Under the pieces are notes generated by a model. The model was not told the DNA's origin, did no database searches, and worked only from the letters and a program-made list of their open reading frames with translations. DNA of 64,000 nucleotides from Bisporella sp. PMI_857 (taxonomy: Eukaryota > Ascomycota > Leotiomycetes > Helotiales > Helotiaceae): assembly GCA_021307315.1 (NCBI GenBank), contig JAJSPD010000003.1, forward strand, positions 62,001 to 126,000. The letters are read 5' to 3'. The position numbers and the translations under genes are program-made. Positions 33,419-44,681 of this stretch are shown here, piece by piece (positions within the stretch are counted from its first letter, which is position 1; every line of letters begins with the position of its first letter).

Positions 33419-34226
33419 TTACAATGTTTCCTCAGCATGTCTGACCTCAGTCAAGATGCCAGTCTTAATGTCAAGCTTCAGGCCCACGATCTGTGTCGTT
33501 TTCTTAATCAAAGGCGAGTCCCTAAGGATTGCGAGATCCTCCCTGATACTATCTTCGATCGTCCTGCAGTATGTCCATCAGTATGAGTCTGATCATGATG
33601 CTATCTAGCTTACCCTTTAATCTCACCAAACTTCATAGCTTCAATGGATGACTTTTCATCAGGTGCAAGTTCAGTCAAAGCAGCCTTGATTTGCTCGTCA
33701 TGAAAGTGAGTCAATCCACAGTCTTAAGGTCTTAATTTTCTCGTATTATTAGGATGTCAAGGTTACTCACCGGTATGATGTATCACAGCAATTGTGCCTG
33801 CGGCTGCAACAGTTTGGAGTACGGCAAGCGTCCTAATTGCATCCATTGCTCTGCCTCCTGCATTTCTAATTATGGCTGCATCTAGGTCCATGATCAGAAC
33901 CGCTGCCTTCCGAAAATACAAGATGTCTCAAGAATATACTTAAGGTTAGATCAAGTCCTAAAACTGCACCCGGGTCGACGCGAGGATCAGAACATGATAC
34001 TTGAAACGTTAAGTCATATTCTTTAGGAATTAGAAACATGGAGTACTCACAGATAATTACGCCTGCTCCTGAAGTTCGCATTTGGTCAATTATATCCATC
34101 AAGTCAGGTTGTGCCTGATACTCCTCCGCGAGTTTGCTACAGCAGTCAGCGTTCCATTGTAACATTATGTTCTCTACCAAGTTACCTGTTTCGTAGAAGA
34201 ATTTCTGCTAGCGGCCCTGTCGCCAT
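33419..34226 (-). CDS. Beta-class carbonic anhydrase-like protein
   Basis: Six exons: 34226-34186, 34136-34051, 33999-33940, 33881-33771, 33722-33614 and 33563-33419, giving 183 residues. Splices were chosen for phase and family continuity (SCSDPRVDP, LNAAIIRNAGGRA, AVIHHTDCGL). Zinc ligands are Cys45, His98 and Cys101. The Asp47-Arg49 pair of the C-x-D-x-R motif is intact. Beta carbonic anhydrases interconvert CO2 and bicarbonate, feeding carboxylases and CO2 sensing. This belongs to the short subtype (under 200 residues) seen in filamentous fungi beside the classical NCE103 type. An in-frame upstream ATG at 34391 would add 55 residues that look like a mitochondrial presequence. Intron 3 has an alternative closer acceptor (33903) that would insert seven residues. 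Confidence 0.87.
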
Positions 34227-34391
34227 GTTGAAGGTTGGATGTTTAATCCGACTTGATGATTTTTGAATCAAGGAGGCGAAATACCGGTGGGCTGAACGAA
34301 GTACCAAAGAATATGACTTTGCACTGAACACGAGAGAAGGCCCCTTCTTATATGCTCTTGCTCGAGCTATAGTTGGGTTGTACCAGATCAT

Positions 34392-35203
34392 AAGTATGGC
34401 GTTGATTGTTCAGCATTCGGCTTACTGTCTACATAATATCATCATTAAACGTCACCCGCCTCAAACAATAATTTGATTACTAAGTCTTCATATATCTGCA
34501 CGCTTATATTCAACTACGCTCCGAGGTTGCGCATCTAATATGAGAATATCCAACGACGAACGATGAAAAGAGGTGTACAACTGACAATCTGATCAGTAAT
34601 CAGCAGAGCTTGGTCCGCATTTCTGTTTTGGCCAATACACTCTGTATAGTCAGCAATAGGACTAAGCCAAGCACAAGACACCATTGAATGAATTTTGCCT
34701 ACGTAAATCAAGAACGGTTGAAGGGTATATGTTCCAGGCTGCCTCTTTCCCATAATGGCATATTCATATCTCGGTATCTGGATGTTGCAATCTGTACGGA
34801 GCCCAGCCGATACCACTACTGCTAAGAAATACAGTTTCTGCTAGTATATACATGTCACTAAGATCTTACTACTGATAAAGTAGGATGGTCTGGTGGCAAA
34901 ACCTCTCACGGAAATACACAAGCAATGATGCGTATTGTCGTGTCATTATGTCTTACGTGGTTTAAGGTATACATGGGACTTCCATACTGCTGCATTGAGC
35001 CTCTACAGCCGCTGTATTTCTCACCGGATACCATCCTACTTTCAGCTGCCTTTGCTCCAGCCTCATCTTCGCAGGTGGGGAGCCTTAAGTTCTGAGCATA
35101 CATAGGCTCGCAATCCTAGTTCTATCTTCTGGTTGGTCGAGTTTAATCGTCCTAGTCCAATGTAAGAGCATTCCGGGCTCCGAGGATTTCAATATCCTTT
35201 TCA
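34392..35203. other. Intergenic
   Basis: Between the carbonic anhydrase promoter and the Mrs2-like gene's 3' end. Two minus-strand frames (65 and 93 codons) lack any coding character. Confidence 0.5.
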
Positions 35204-36580
35204 TCAGCCTCTAAACTTTTTCGTCTGAAACCCACGTAGATTGTATATCCTCTTGATTCTTCGTAATCGAAGAAGACCCCAAAGCCCGATCACCCAAATC
35301 CCGGCTATGCTTACACCTGTGATGAATGGGAATCCGTAGGCAGCATCCTCGAGACCATTGATTAGATTCATACCATAAAGTCCTGCAACATAAGTTCCGG
35401 TAGCTATGCTAAGCATGGCGACTGAGAAATGGACTTCAAGCATCATGATTGAGTTCCGGTGTGAATCGAGAATTGACCTCACGCTTCAATATGTTAACTT
35501 AGCAAGGCACAACAGGAATCTATGGAAATATACCTGTCATGCGTATACTCAACATCTGAGATAATCTTATCAGCCTTCTCCACAATCTCCCCACTCGCTT
35601 CGTAATAGTTTTCCAACAACAACTCCACCTCCGCATGATCCACTTCCGCCCTCGGTTTTCCAGACGCCTTCTCGGTCAGATACATAGCCGCCATATCATC
35701 ATCTGCTTCTAACACCGTATGTAGCGCGGTTCTTACCAGTTTGACCTTCTGTCTGAAGGCACTCATTTGCTTGGAAACGTCAAGCAGCTTTTTTAACTTC
35801 TCCCGGTCAACAGACTTATCCAATTCCTCAAGAACAAGATTGACCGGATTCTTCTGTTCTTGGTATTCAACATCTAGTTCTGAGATTACAAGGACTAGGA
35901 TGGTTTCTAAGGCACGGAACTCATAGGGCAGGGTACCGTGCTGGGACATGCCAAAGTTGAATTTGCCTTGCAGCCCATACATAAATGCTGAGTCATGACT
36001 CGGTTCCGACCTTGCCGTGCCAACATGAAGTACCAGCACCGATTTATCCGTGATTAAGGCGCGATGCTGTAGAAAGTTCACCAGGATTGTAGATTGTCGC
36101 ACCAGAATTGCTGGGAAGTCGTGCGTATCATCTATCTTGCGAAGATCACGTGCTTGAATTCCAAACTACATCTACAGTCAATCTTCCAGATGATTGTTGG
36201 GGAAAGAGTAGACATACTTTGGATACTAGATCAGATTTCTTGATCTCCTGGTTCCCGACGACAATATTGCCCTTATCGTCAAATTCTGTGCATTGCAGCG
36301 TTCGATCTGTGGAGAGACGCGTCGCAAGACTGCTTCCGACGGCGAAAAGCTTGCTTTCTGATGTTTCTGCTCCTTGATATAGCACTTTTTCAGCCTCTGC
36401 CGGGCGCTCGCTCTCATCGGGTCCCGGGTCTTGCCATTTGTAACTGTTTCGGATCCTGGGATGGATATGACGCTTGCTTTGAATGAAGAGCGGTACAGAT
36501 CTTGATGGCTTTGTGCCCCACTTAGGTAAGCTTCTCAGGACTCTGTACGAATATATGCTGATGGGGCTCCGTATGCACAT
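35204..36580 (-). CDS. MRS2: Mrs2-type mitochondrial magnesium channel
   Basis: Exons 36580-36218, 36165-35534 and 35483-35204 (introns 52 and 50 nt) give 424 residues, typical for Mrs2/Lpe10. The N-terminus is Arg/Ser/Tyr-rich with few acidic residues, fitting a mitochondrial presequence. The matrix domain shows ARDLRKIDDTHDFPAILVR and the long helical region with LPYEFRALETILV. Exon 3 has two close membrane helices, with the invariant Gly-Met-Asn at 369-371 (LYGMN) at the end of the first, followed by an acidic loop and a basic C-terminus. Mrs2 forms pentameric Mg2+ channels in the inner membrane that support group II intron splicing and matrix enzymes. LPE10/MFM1-type paralogues have the same motifs, so MRS2 versus MFM1 is not settled. 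Confidence 0.92.
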
Positions 36581-37244
36581 CTTTATATAGATTTCCTCTG
36601 AACCTCATTGTCGGAAAGAGTGGTTGGTGCTTACAGTTCCGTCACATGCGCTTTATTGAAACCTTGCCAGATTTGTCAGCAAGCGAGAGGGAGGACCCAC
36701 TATAGGGGCCATTAACAACCTTCATTGGGATTGCCGGAATCTAACAAGCATACAACGCAGATGCAAGGTGCAGCATCAATGAGGCGCTCATGCATGTGAA
36801 TCGATTGTACAGGCATTGTCTCGAACCTGAAAGAAACGTAGCCTCTTTTGTGGATGCCTTTGGAGTATGATTGGCATCCAGCATCCGACTTGGAACCTAA
36901 GAACGGCTCTTGCATCTGGAAAAGGGCAAGGGTAAATACATGGAATTCAAAGAAAGTGGTAAGTTTGAGTATATTATTTCATAAAGATACTGGTTCAATT
37001 AAGATATATGTGTTATAGATTGACTTTGAGGCACGTCAGATTCCGTTTTGACCACTATAAAGAAGTGCAGCAAGCTTTCTCTATCCGGAACCAACATGAA
37101 GCAAAGTAATTATGATACAAAAGTATGGGTACAAATATATCCAAGGCAAATCTGTACTTAAATCAACATTCCCATGATTTCAGGGTTTCCTCAAATTCTA
37201 GAAGCATCCCAACAACCTTCAATCAGACTTCAAGAATATACCTT
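36581..37244. other. Intergenic, divergent
   Basis: Upstream of the Mrs2-like gene (minus) and of the MYND relic (plus). No supported gene. Confidence 0.55.
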
Positions 37245-38334
37245 ATGGCAACTAAAACTTGTTCTGTGTATTCGATTTTGACTAATATTGCGGTGGCTTC
37301 AAAGGAATTGAATATTGCTCCCCGATTGTCAGAAGCGAGACTGGAAGGACCACAAGTTGATATGCAAGGTATACACAGAGTTTATTTTCAACAACCCTCA
37401 CCATCTAAATACCTCTGAGAGGGTTTTCAAGCTCGGAATACTTTTTCCCGTAGATCACCCGAGACCCAAATATATCCGGATTCGGTCTGGGCCAACTACT
37501 GGAAGAAATTCTGAGGGCGAAATGTTCGAACAGCCAGCTCTTGAGTCCATCTTCAAGGATCGAACATGGGATCGTGAATTGCCTCCTGCTAATGCATATG
37601 GAGAGTCTCTAGACCATGAACTTTACATTTATTACGAGTCTATGACTATTAGCCACTCTCTGAACCAATGCTTGAATGTGATATTGAAGAAAATATCATG
37701 TTACCACACTGGAGAGTACCATGGCTTGCCCTTAGCAAGCCGCTCCTTGGTAAGGAAACTGGAACTGAGGCGAAGGATTGTCAGTACATTATTCTCTCTG
37801 ATTTTGGAGGAGCAGTCGGTCATTTTCGTCCCAAAGCCTTGGATATTTTTACAACATCGCCACATTCATCATCGGACAAGTTGATAGGAGCAATACCGCC
37901 TAGGGCGTTAGGACCTACGTTAAAAAGATAGGCCAGGCTTCGAATTCACTTCTATTCCCATCACAAGGGATGGCGAGTTTACAGACAGTAAGCTAAGCCA
38001 TGTTACTTGTTGCTTGAGACTTGCTTTGGTGTTTCGGCAGGTTCAAATTGATTTAATTGACACATCGCATTCTTCAGCATCGTCAGATAGGACATCGAAG
38101 ACTCAAGTCCTGGTGGCTCTTACCTTGTTTCCTCTGGGAGAGAAAAGCTATTCCGGGTCGCATACTACCGATGAGTGGAAGGATGGCTGGCTTCTCTTCC
38201 AAGGAGCGGCCCTAGTGTATGTTATTAGAGCTGATCGCAAAAGTCTTCACCCTAACCATGTGAGAAGCATATTGAGATATTGCATGCAATGCCTAGATAA
38301 TATCATAAAGAGTGATGCCACCAAAGATACTTAA
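37245..38334 (+). pseudogene. Degenerate MYND-finger gene, copy 1
   Basis: MYND signatures lie in different frames. An ATG frame opens with the first cysteines (ATKTCSV). Another frame holds YCGGFKGIEYCSP and is preceded by an in-frame TAA. A third holds DCQKRDWKDHKLICKVYTEF, where about one base is missing between YCSP and DCQ. One expected zinc-binding Cys is Phe. The body continues (GILFPVDHPRPKYI) to about 37680, then homology shifts frame to WLALSKP...YIILSDFGG. A further open stretch, 38014-38334, may be the C-terminus. Intact relatives are fungal proteins with an N-terminal MYND zinc finger and an uncharacterised body. At least two frameshifts and one stop within 700 bp without fitting introns argue for decay. 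Confidence 0.7.
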
Positions 38335-38905
38335 TCAGATATCATCGAAAGCTACATGTCTTCTGTCAAATATAACGCGTGCTTCGAGGAGCCTAAAAGA
38401 GACAGGGCTTGCAAATGGTGATAACTCTTGCAATTTAGTTCTCTCCCATACTTAGCTTGATTGGAACGGAATATTAGAAGCCTACTCTCACTATACGTGC
38501 TGAAGATTGTCGTTCAGTAGGAGAGTGCTCATGAGGCATCAAATTGGTAGTAAATGTCACAGGTCTTTCGATGGTTATATGTAGCTATGCAGCGTGACAT
38601 ATAATGAGTGGAGCATATACACACAGATACAGCATCCCCAAAATGTCACCAAGTCCTAATAACCCCTTTTTTCATTTTCAGTCTCTCTTTACTTTATTCT
38701 CAATCATTTTTAAGGAGAAGGCATTCACGGAAAATACAAGTGACGCCTACTTTGAACTAGCTTAGAATAACACAACTCTTTTAGAACAATAGTCTTTGCA
38801 TCTCATTCTACCTTCGATCTCGAAGAGTTAGAAGAACTTACAATTCCTCTATTTCACAAGTTAAACAACTCATAGCCGCTTTTTTATTCCAACTAACTAA
38901 CCAAA

Positions 38906-39603
38906 ATGAAGCCGCCTACCAGACTTCAGCATCAAAGCCATTTCTTGAACTTAGTTTTGACGAGACTGACCGGACCGACTTCAGAACGCCACGGCGACGA
39001 CTAAGACATGCTCTGTCTGCGTGGAGCCTATATCCGAACAAGGATTCTACAGGCGTGGCTCACACAAGGCAGTAATGTACTGCTCAACACTGCCAATGAA
39101 TGGACTAGTCAGCTCGCATATATGACTCCAAAGACTATACCGAATTTATGCACAACAATCCTCGTCCTGCAACTATAGACGGAGAGATTTTAAGCCTGCG
39201 ATTTTGTTTTCTGCTTATGCGCTCAAACACCGTTTCATTTGGTTCGAATTCTCATGCAGATTTAACGAATATAAACCGTCGAAGGGTGAAGAAGGCAATC
39301 GGGAAGTTATCCATTGGAAATTGAAAGGTTTCGATGAGAAACCTGTATTGAATCCAGTCAGACTCGGTACTTGTGAAATGGTATCCCTGAACGAAAATGA
39401 ATGAGGAAAGTCGACGGATCATAGAGTTATTGGCTGCTGTCATCAGTCAGGCCAGCTCGACTCGCAATTTGACACATGCATTGCTAAACTTCCGAAAAGA
39501 GGCTTCGAAATTCCCCTACTGGCATGGACCGTGGATGGTAATGGGCGTGCCTGGAGAACAGGGCGACGCTTTTAACGATGCTGTCTATCAAGATGTTAGA
39601 TAA
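38906..39603 (+). pseudogene. Degenerate MYND-finger gene, copy 2
   Basis: A second relic of the same family lies 0.6 kb downstream in the same orientation. CSVCVEPISEQGFYRRG and MYCS are readable near 39010-39090, then a stop. DYTEFMHNNP (near 39130) matches YTEFIFNNP of copy 1. A different frame carries FKPAILFSAYALKHRFIWFEF, aligning with GILFPVDHPRP of copy 1, and the last frame ends in YWHGPWMVMG, aligning with its PWLALS region. The pieces occur in the same order as in copy 1 but in several frames. I infer an old tandem duplication followed by independent decay. Confidence 0.65.
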
Positions 39604-40253
39604 TGCGATTTCGGAATTGCGGTTGACTCTCTCAAACTCCGCCACCCAAGATAACGAGAATGATGACAGACAATCACATTTCCATACACAATTTGAGAAC
39701 AATTGGTAATTGATACAGTTTCTTGCAAGTATGAGAAAGCTTGCTACGTCGCACTGCACGAACCATATTTTATGATTGAGTACTAAAATCACACTTAGTC
39801 AATCGCAGGATGATATGCTTCTAAACTACTGGATGTCAAACTAACATACTCAATGCGACATGGGTACGACTTCAGTTGTGTTCTATGTAAAGTTGTTTGG
39901 TTGTATAATATTCCTCAATGTACTTTCGTTAGGCTTGTCATTTCCCGAGTCCAGACTATCAAACGGGAACTGTTTTGCAACGCCGTTCTGTTGATCATGA
40001 AATAGATTATAGACCACGATAGTACTCTAAAAAGGTTCTGCAAGTTAATCATGTTCAAAGTTGCGCTTTTGTGGTTCGAGCTTTGGAGGAGATGTCGAAA
40101 CGTTCTGCTGGTATCGATTGTTTTGATTCGGTGATCTTTGATATTACCTAATTACCTTGGTTGACAACAATTTAATGTAGCAGCGTGAGGGAAATAAGCC
40201 ATCGCTTTCACAATCAAATACTGGTGATGGCTAAATCTAAATCTTCCCAAGCC
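39604..40253. other. Intergenic
   Basis: Between MYND relic 2 and the 3' end of the deoxyribosyltransferase-like gene; AT-rich, no gene seen. Confidence 0.55.
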
Positions 40254-40916
40254 TCAAGAGTTCTCATTTTCCTTGCTGCTCGTCGGCCCCGAATTTTCTG
40301 CAGTCCACTCATCCAATCTCTTGACATTTTGCATCTCCAGTAATCTCAGCCGCCTCTCGTACCCCGTCTGGTCCTTCTCCAACTCAACTAGCTTCTCCCT
40401 GACCACCTTATCCAATTCCCCAACAGTACTCAGCACCTCAGCACCATATCTCTTACACACAACTTGCACATTCCCTCTCTTCCAGTACCCCTCCGGACAA
40501 ACCACGACAACGCCCTCTCCACCCCTCTCCCCCATCATCAATCCCAGCTCTAATAACGTGATGGCGCCTTTGATCTCAGGATCAGATGGGAATACGACTA
40601 CTACGAGGTCGGCAAGGGAGAGCATAGAGAGCTCCCAATTGGCTTGTTGCACGAAGGCGGGATCAGAGATGGACTCTTCCCAGTCCCAGGTTGAGCGGCA
40701 GGGGTTCAAAATTGTGAGAGGCAGGTCCTGGAGGGACGAGGTGAGGGATTCTCGCCATGTCGGGTACGTAGATGAGATGTAGCCTGACAGGAAGATTGAT
40801 CTGGGATACTTCTCATCGGCTGTGAATGGATTGGGAGCCCAGATAACCCGGTTGAGGGGCTCCTGACCAGGATTCTGCCCATGCCTGCCTTGGCGGAGTT
40901 TTTCTTTTTCAGTCAT
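40254..40916 (-). CDS. Nucleoside 2-deoxyribosyltransferase-like protein
   Basis: Single-exon ORF of 220 residues. After a polar N-terminus comes SIFLSGYISSTYPTWRESL, the opening strand and loop of the nucleoside 2-deoxyribosyltransferase-like superfamily. Next is an NPCRSTWDWEESI segment. The Asp/Glu-containing helix ANWELSMLSLADLVVVVFPSD follows, then ITLLELGLM, where the Glu corresponds to the catalytic nucleophile region (ELG). This is the compact fungal and bacterial type 2 family rather than a purine salvage enzyme of known specificity. True transferases exchange bases on deoxyribose; other members act on nucleotide-like ligands. Substrate unknown. The C-terminal 50 residues form a charged helix and a Ser/Glu-rich tail. 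Confidence 0.85.
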   Translation of the reverse strand: MTEKEKLRQGRHGQNPGQEPLNRVIWAPNPFTADEKYPRSIFLSGYISSTYPTWRESLTSSLQDLPLTILNPCRSTWDWEESISDPAFVQQANWELSMLSLADLVVVVFPSDPEIKGAITLLELGLMMGERGGEGVVVVCPEGYWKRGNVQVVCKRYGAEVLSTVGELDKVVREKLVELEKDQTGYERRLRLLEMQNVKRLDEWTAENSGPTSSKENENS

Positions 40917-41302
40917 GTCGGGAGAGGTGATTATGATAGAGGGATGAGTTTAATTCGAATGAACTCGAGTAACCTGAAGGGGGGGGGGTGTATTATATGC
41001 GTGATCTGGCCTATATCAGGCAGCTAGTGCTAGACCTTTTGATTAGCAGCCGCCTCGTCGTGAATTATTGTTTCTGTGACATGTCGCTTAGAAAGGGGGG
41101 TGCGGGGTGCGGGGTGCGGGGCCTTATCTTAGTGGTAGCTGAGAGCCTTTAGATAAAAAAAACGGACGATTAATCTTAGCAAGCGTAACATGGTGGCACA
41201 CTGCTAGCACAGACCATGGTATGAAATATAGAAAATTGTGTAGAGTAAGGATTCCCGTTGAAAGTGGCGTAAAAGGTTTTACTCGAAAAAAGCAAAAAAG
41301 AA

Positions 41303-41402
41303 GGGTCTTACCGCGATTCGAACGCGGGGCCTCTCGCAACTTAGAAGTTTTGTAACTCAGGGTAAACCCTAAGCGAGAATCATACCACTAGACCATAAGA
41401 CC
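41303..41402 (-). tRNA. tRNA-Pro(AGG) with a 28-nt intron
   Basis: The acceptor stem GGTCTTA/TAAGACC, D-arm, anticodon stem CTCGC/GCGAG and T-arm CCGCG-TTCGAAT-CGCGG all pair. Anticodon AGG sits at 41370-41368 after TT. The intron 41366-41339 follows G37, the canonical position for nuclear tRNA introns. Mature length is 72 nt before CCA addition. The A and B box internal promoter elements (TAGTGGT, GTTCGAATC) are visible. Confidence 0.95.
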
Positions 41403-41600
41403 AGATGCTTGTTTTCTTGTTGTGGAAAGTCTGAATAAGCGATAATATATATGCTTAGGCCAAAATTGTGGGCTCACTCCCCACAATTAAAATGAGCGGT
41501 ATCGTTTATCTTAGCGTCCAAGCTCCGATAACAACGAGGTACCATATCACTCTCTAGTTGGCATGAAGAACCCCCGAAGCTGACAACACTGTAGAGCAAA

Positions 41601-43003
41601 ATGTCTACAGACCCATCATATACAGTTTTCATACGGCTTCCATTCTCCCGCGATGACTTCATTGATCCTCCTTCGGTAAGAGAATAATTCAGTCCCACAC
41701 GGATCTGTAATTAATGGATGTACTAGGTAGAATGGGATGCTTCTAAAGACAAAGCTCTTTGGAAAATCCTCGCAAAAAATCCGAAAACTAGTGATATAGA
41801 CTGTGCGATTCTAATCCTGGCTCCTGTACTGTACTGACAAGTCTCCAGGGAATGAACTGTACCTCAATCGAAACCACAATTATAGCTCAATCACACTGAC
41901 ATGTTCTCAGAGCGACCAAATTCGAGGTCACCCTCCCTTTCCTTCTTCAACAAGCAGCTTGGCTATATGAACGCCAATTACACCAAGTTCGTGATCATAT
42001 GCGTAAAATCAACACTACGACCTCAGCGCCTTCCCCCATTCCCGGCAGCACATCTGAGACGCCTTCGGGTTTGGGAGGAGAGTCTATGAAGCGCACTGGA
42101 TCAGGGGGAGGACGAGTTGCTTCCGCATTATCTACACGCAGAGATTCTCCGATACCTAGGCTAGAATCTGCGACGCCAAATACAGGAAGGGGGGCACCTC
42201 CAATGTCGAGGACGAGCTCGGCAAATAATACAAATGCACATTCCCATGGTTCGAGGCTGGCTACGCAGGTATCTCCTCGGCCGGCGAATGCGCATCTTCG
42301 ACAATTATCTACCGGGAAACCCCCATCTACAATCTCCCCCCATCGTTCGCCTCAGCCGGATGCGCTTTCCTCTCCTGCTGCGAGCGAAAGCTCCGCATCG
42401 GAGTCTTCGGAGTCCCCAGTACAGTCCCGCTTCATTCGTCGCCCATCCAAATTCCAAGCCCGAAAACTAGGGCAGAGTGAGGATGCGGACGATGATGAGG
42501 AAGAGCCTGCGTTCCTCCCCTTTACCGATGCTGGGCATCACGATCCATCTGCTACATTGCGCGGTGACCCTCGAGGTATGACTACCCGAAGAACAACACA
42601 TAAAGGGAAGGGAGATGTAAGCCAGACTTCCGACTCGAGTGCGAGCTCCACGGCACCAATAGGCAGAAGGGTGGATGTGGGAGGTAAGCGCCCTGGACCA
42701 TTGAGCCCGAGACGGACGGCAGAGTTATCTAAAGAGGGCCGTGAGAGCGAGGGAAGTCCGAGTATGGGAAGTAGTTTTGATGACCTATTAGATGGTATGC
42801 TCTTATTACCTTCCAAACGTTGCATAACAGGGCGGTGTATAGAGTCCAGATTTATGAGTCTCTATAGGCTAACGGAGGATATAGACACATCATCAGTTAC
42901 GCAAAGCGCTCTGGAAGAAGCTGTGCTCAGCAATATGCAACGTGGTGGAATGGCAAGCAGGATGACAAACTTCACACATTCAGTAAGGAGTAAATATTTC
43001 TAG
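41601..43003 (+). CDS. ATG29: Autophagy scaffold protein Atg29
   Basis: Four exons: 41601-41675, 41727-41802, 41849-41858 (10 nt) and 41911-43003, giving about 417 residues. The conserved Atg29 N-domain is complete only after splicing: FIRLPFSRDDFIDPPS, VEWDASKDKALWKIL, then D-W-N-E-L-A across the 10-nt exon into KFEVTLPFLLQQAAWLYERQ. The rest is long, disordered and Ser/Pro-rich, with an acidic patch (EDADDDEEEP), and ends in the conserved C-terminal helix SVTQSALEEAVLSNM. Another short intron may lie near 42795-42890, where the helix region is preceded by atypical residues. Atg29 joins Atg17 and Atg31 in the starvation-induced scaffold at the pre-autophagosomal structure. The tRNA-Pro gene lies just upstream. 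Confidence 0.92.
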
Positions 43004-43793
43004 AAATCTTTGATGCGGTTGGATATTGGGCATGCAGGAATAAGGAATGGGAATGGAAACGGTGCATTATAATAAATAACAGTGTTTATGTGTCTGGTGG
43101 GAGGAGTTTACGGCTAAAGACAAGTCCAACATCAATCTCCCATTTCGTCGAAAGCACAATGCAGGCTAGGTTTGTTAGTCTTCTAATCAGGCTCCTACCA
43201 CGAATCTCACTTCCATAATCGCTTTCTTCCCCATCAGTCACCTTCAACACGATAAATTCCACTATCAAATAATTCTAACTTTGATGTGTGATTTGGAGGA
43301 TTCATAGGTCAGGTTCTTTGCGCAGAACGCTTGTGTGAGACATAACCGACATTTTTGATAGTTGAAACAACAGGTTAAATATGGCGGGGGAGGATTCATT
43401 GCAGCATGCGCAGCCCAGGAGGCTATCTTCAAGACTCATACGTATGAGGAGTTTGTTTCAGGTGGTTTGCCATGAGAGACTGAGACATAGATCTCTACTT
43501 GTTACCTCCTTATGTTCAGTCTCGTTGGGATGTTGGGATTAAATCCCATGTCAATTACTGCTCATGAATGAGAGCTGAGCTTAATATATAGATGAAGAAT
43601 TCTCCTCTCATGGTGATGGTATGAATGTGTCCTAGTTTAAACACTTTCTACCACAGCATAGAAAATCGGCCCTGGACTACGAGGCATGAAAGAACAGGAG
43701 AAACTTGAGGCCAGATATCATGTTATACTAAGAGAAAGACTCATTCTGTGGGCTGGGTCTATCTAAAGTATGAGAATTCACAATTATCTTCCA
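43004..43793. other. Intergenic, convergent
   Basis: Between the 3' ends of ATG29 and the sulfotransferase relic. A 60-codon minus frame has no coding character. Confidence 0.5.
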
Positions 43794-44681
43794 CTACGCA
43801 TATAAGTACCACAACAACCACAAAACAGCAGCTTCCAAAACACTAGCAGCAGGAACGGCTTTCCGCAACACCCTCTTACCAGCAATCTTGACCATGATAT
43901 TGCTCTTCCTCTGGAACTCCTTTGCTTCATTGACCTTAGGAAACGGACAATCTGGGACATCTACATCTAAAAAGCTACAGAGTGGCTGCCAGCCGTCCGC
44001 AAGTTTGAAGTCCAACAATCTTTCCTTCAGCGTGATTCTTCGTATTGCCTCATTGTGCTCGCGATATGCAGACTTGGCCCTGGCCTGAAGTTCTGCTTCG
44101 TATTTGTACCACACCAACCTCGAACCATCATTCTTGTCGTGGTAAAGAAACGACTTAGTGCATAGTTTAGGCCGATTACGGCAATGGTCACAGGATCAAA
44201 GACATTCTTGATGAATGTTGAATCGAAGCTTTTCACTCGACGAGGATGACTTTGGCTTCAGGATACGCAGCAATGGGCTCCGGAGCGAAAGCGAGTGGTG
44301 GAAAATCGCTGACGAGCTCGTAGTCTCCAAGTAGGTTGTCGAATTCCTTCCAGCCATAAGACGGCTCGGAAGAGGGATTGGACGAGAATATGGTTCTCAT
44401 GAGTTCTCCCCACATGTTGACGTCCTGCACATGCATCCACATATTGAAGCCGTGGCATACTGGACCGGACCCCAGTATTTTAAGAGCAGCTTCCATTGCT
44501 TTAAGTATTAATTAGCGACCGAACGTCAGAGATGGGCATTAGGCTTACAAGCAGTTCCTGTCCTGGGCATACTCAGATGCAGAATCCTCATTGGTACAGT
44601 ACGGGTTCTCGTTCGAGGGTCGACTTTCTTGTTGGCAACAAAAAGCGCTGGAAGCTTATCTTCATCCCTTAGGCTGCTCAT
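43794..44681 (-). pseudogene. Frameshifted sulfotransferase-like (P-loop, Sulfotransfer_4) gene
   Basis: Exon 1 (44681-44549) gives MRILHLSMPRTGTA, containing the sulfate-donor-binding loop of the family. A 50-nt intron leads to exon 2 with SMEAALKILGSG, HGFNMW, EFDNLLGDYE and AKVILVE. Right after VILVE the frame meets TGA; the expected R-D-x-x-x-W segment is missing and homology resumes one frame over (KSFDSTFIKNVFDPV). A second frame change around 44150-44165 precedes AKSAYREHNEAIRRI, ERLLDFKLADGWQPLC, PFPKVNE and a hydrophobic C-terminus. Neither break can be explained by a normal-length intron. Proteins of this fungal family are numerous and mostly uncharacterised. Assembly errors are an alternative to true decay. 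Confidence 0.75.
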
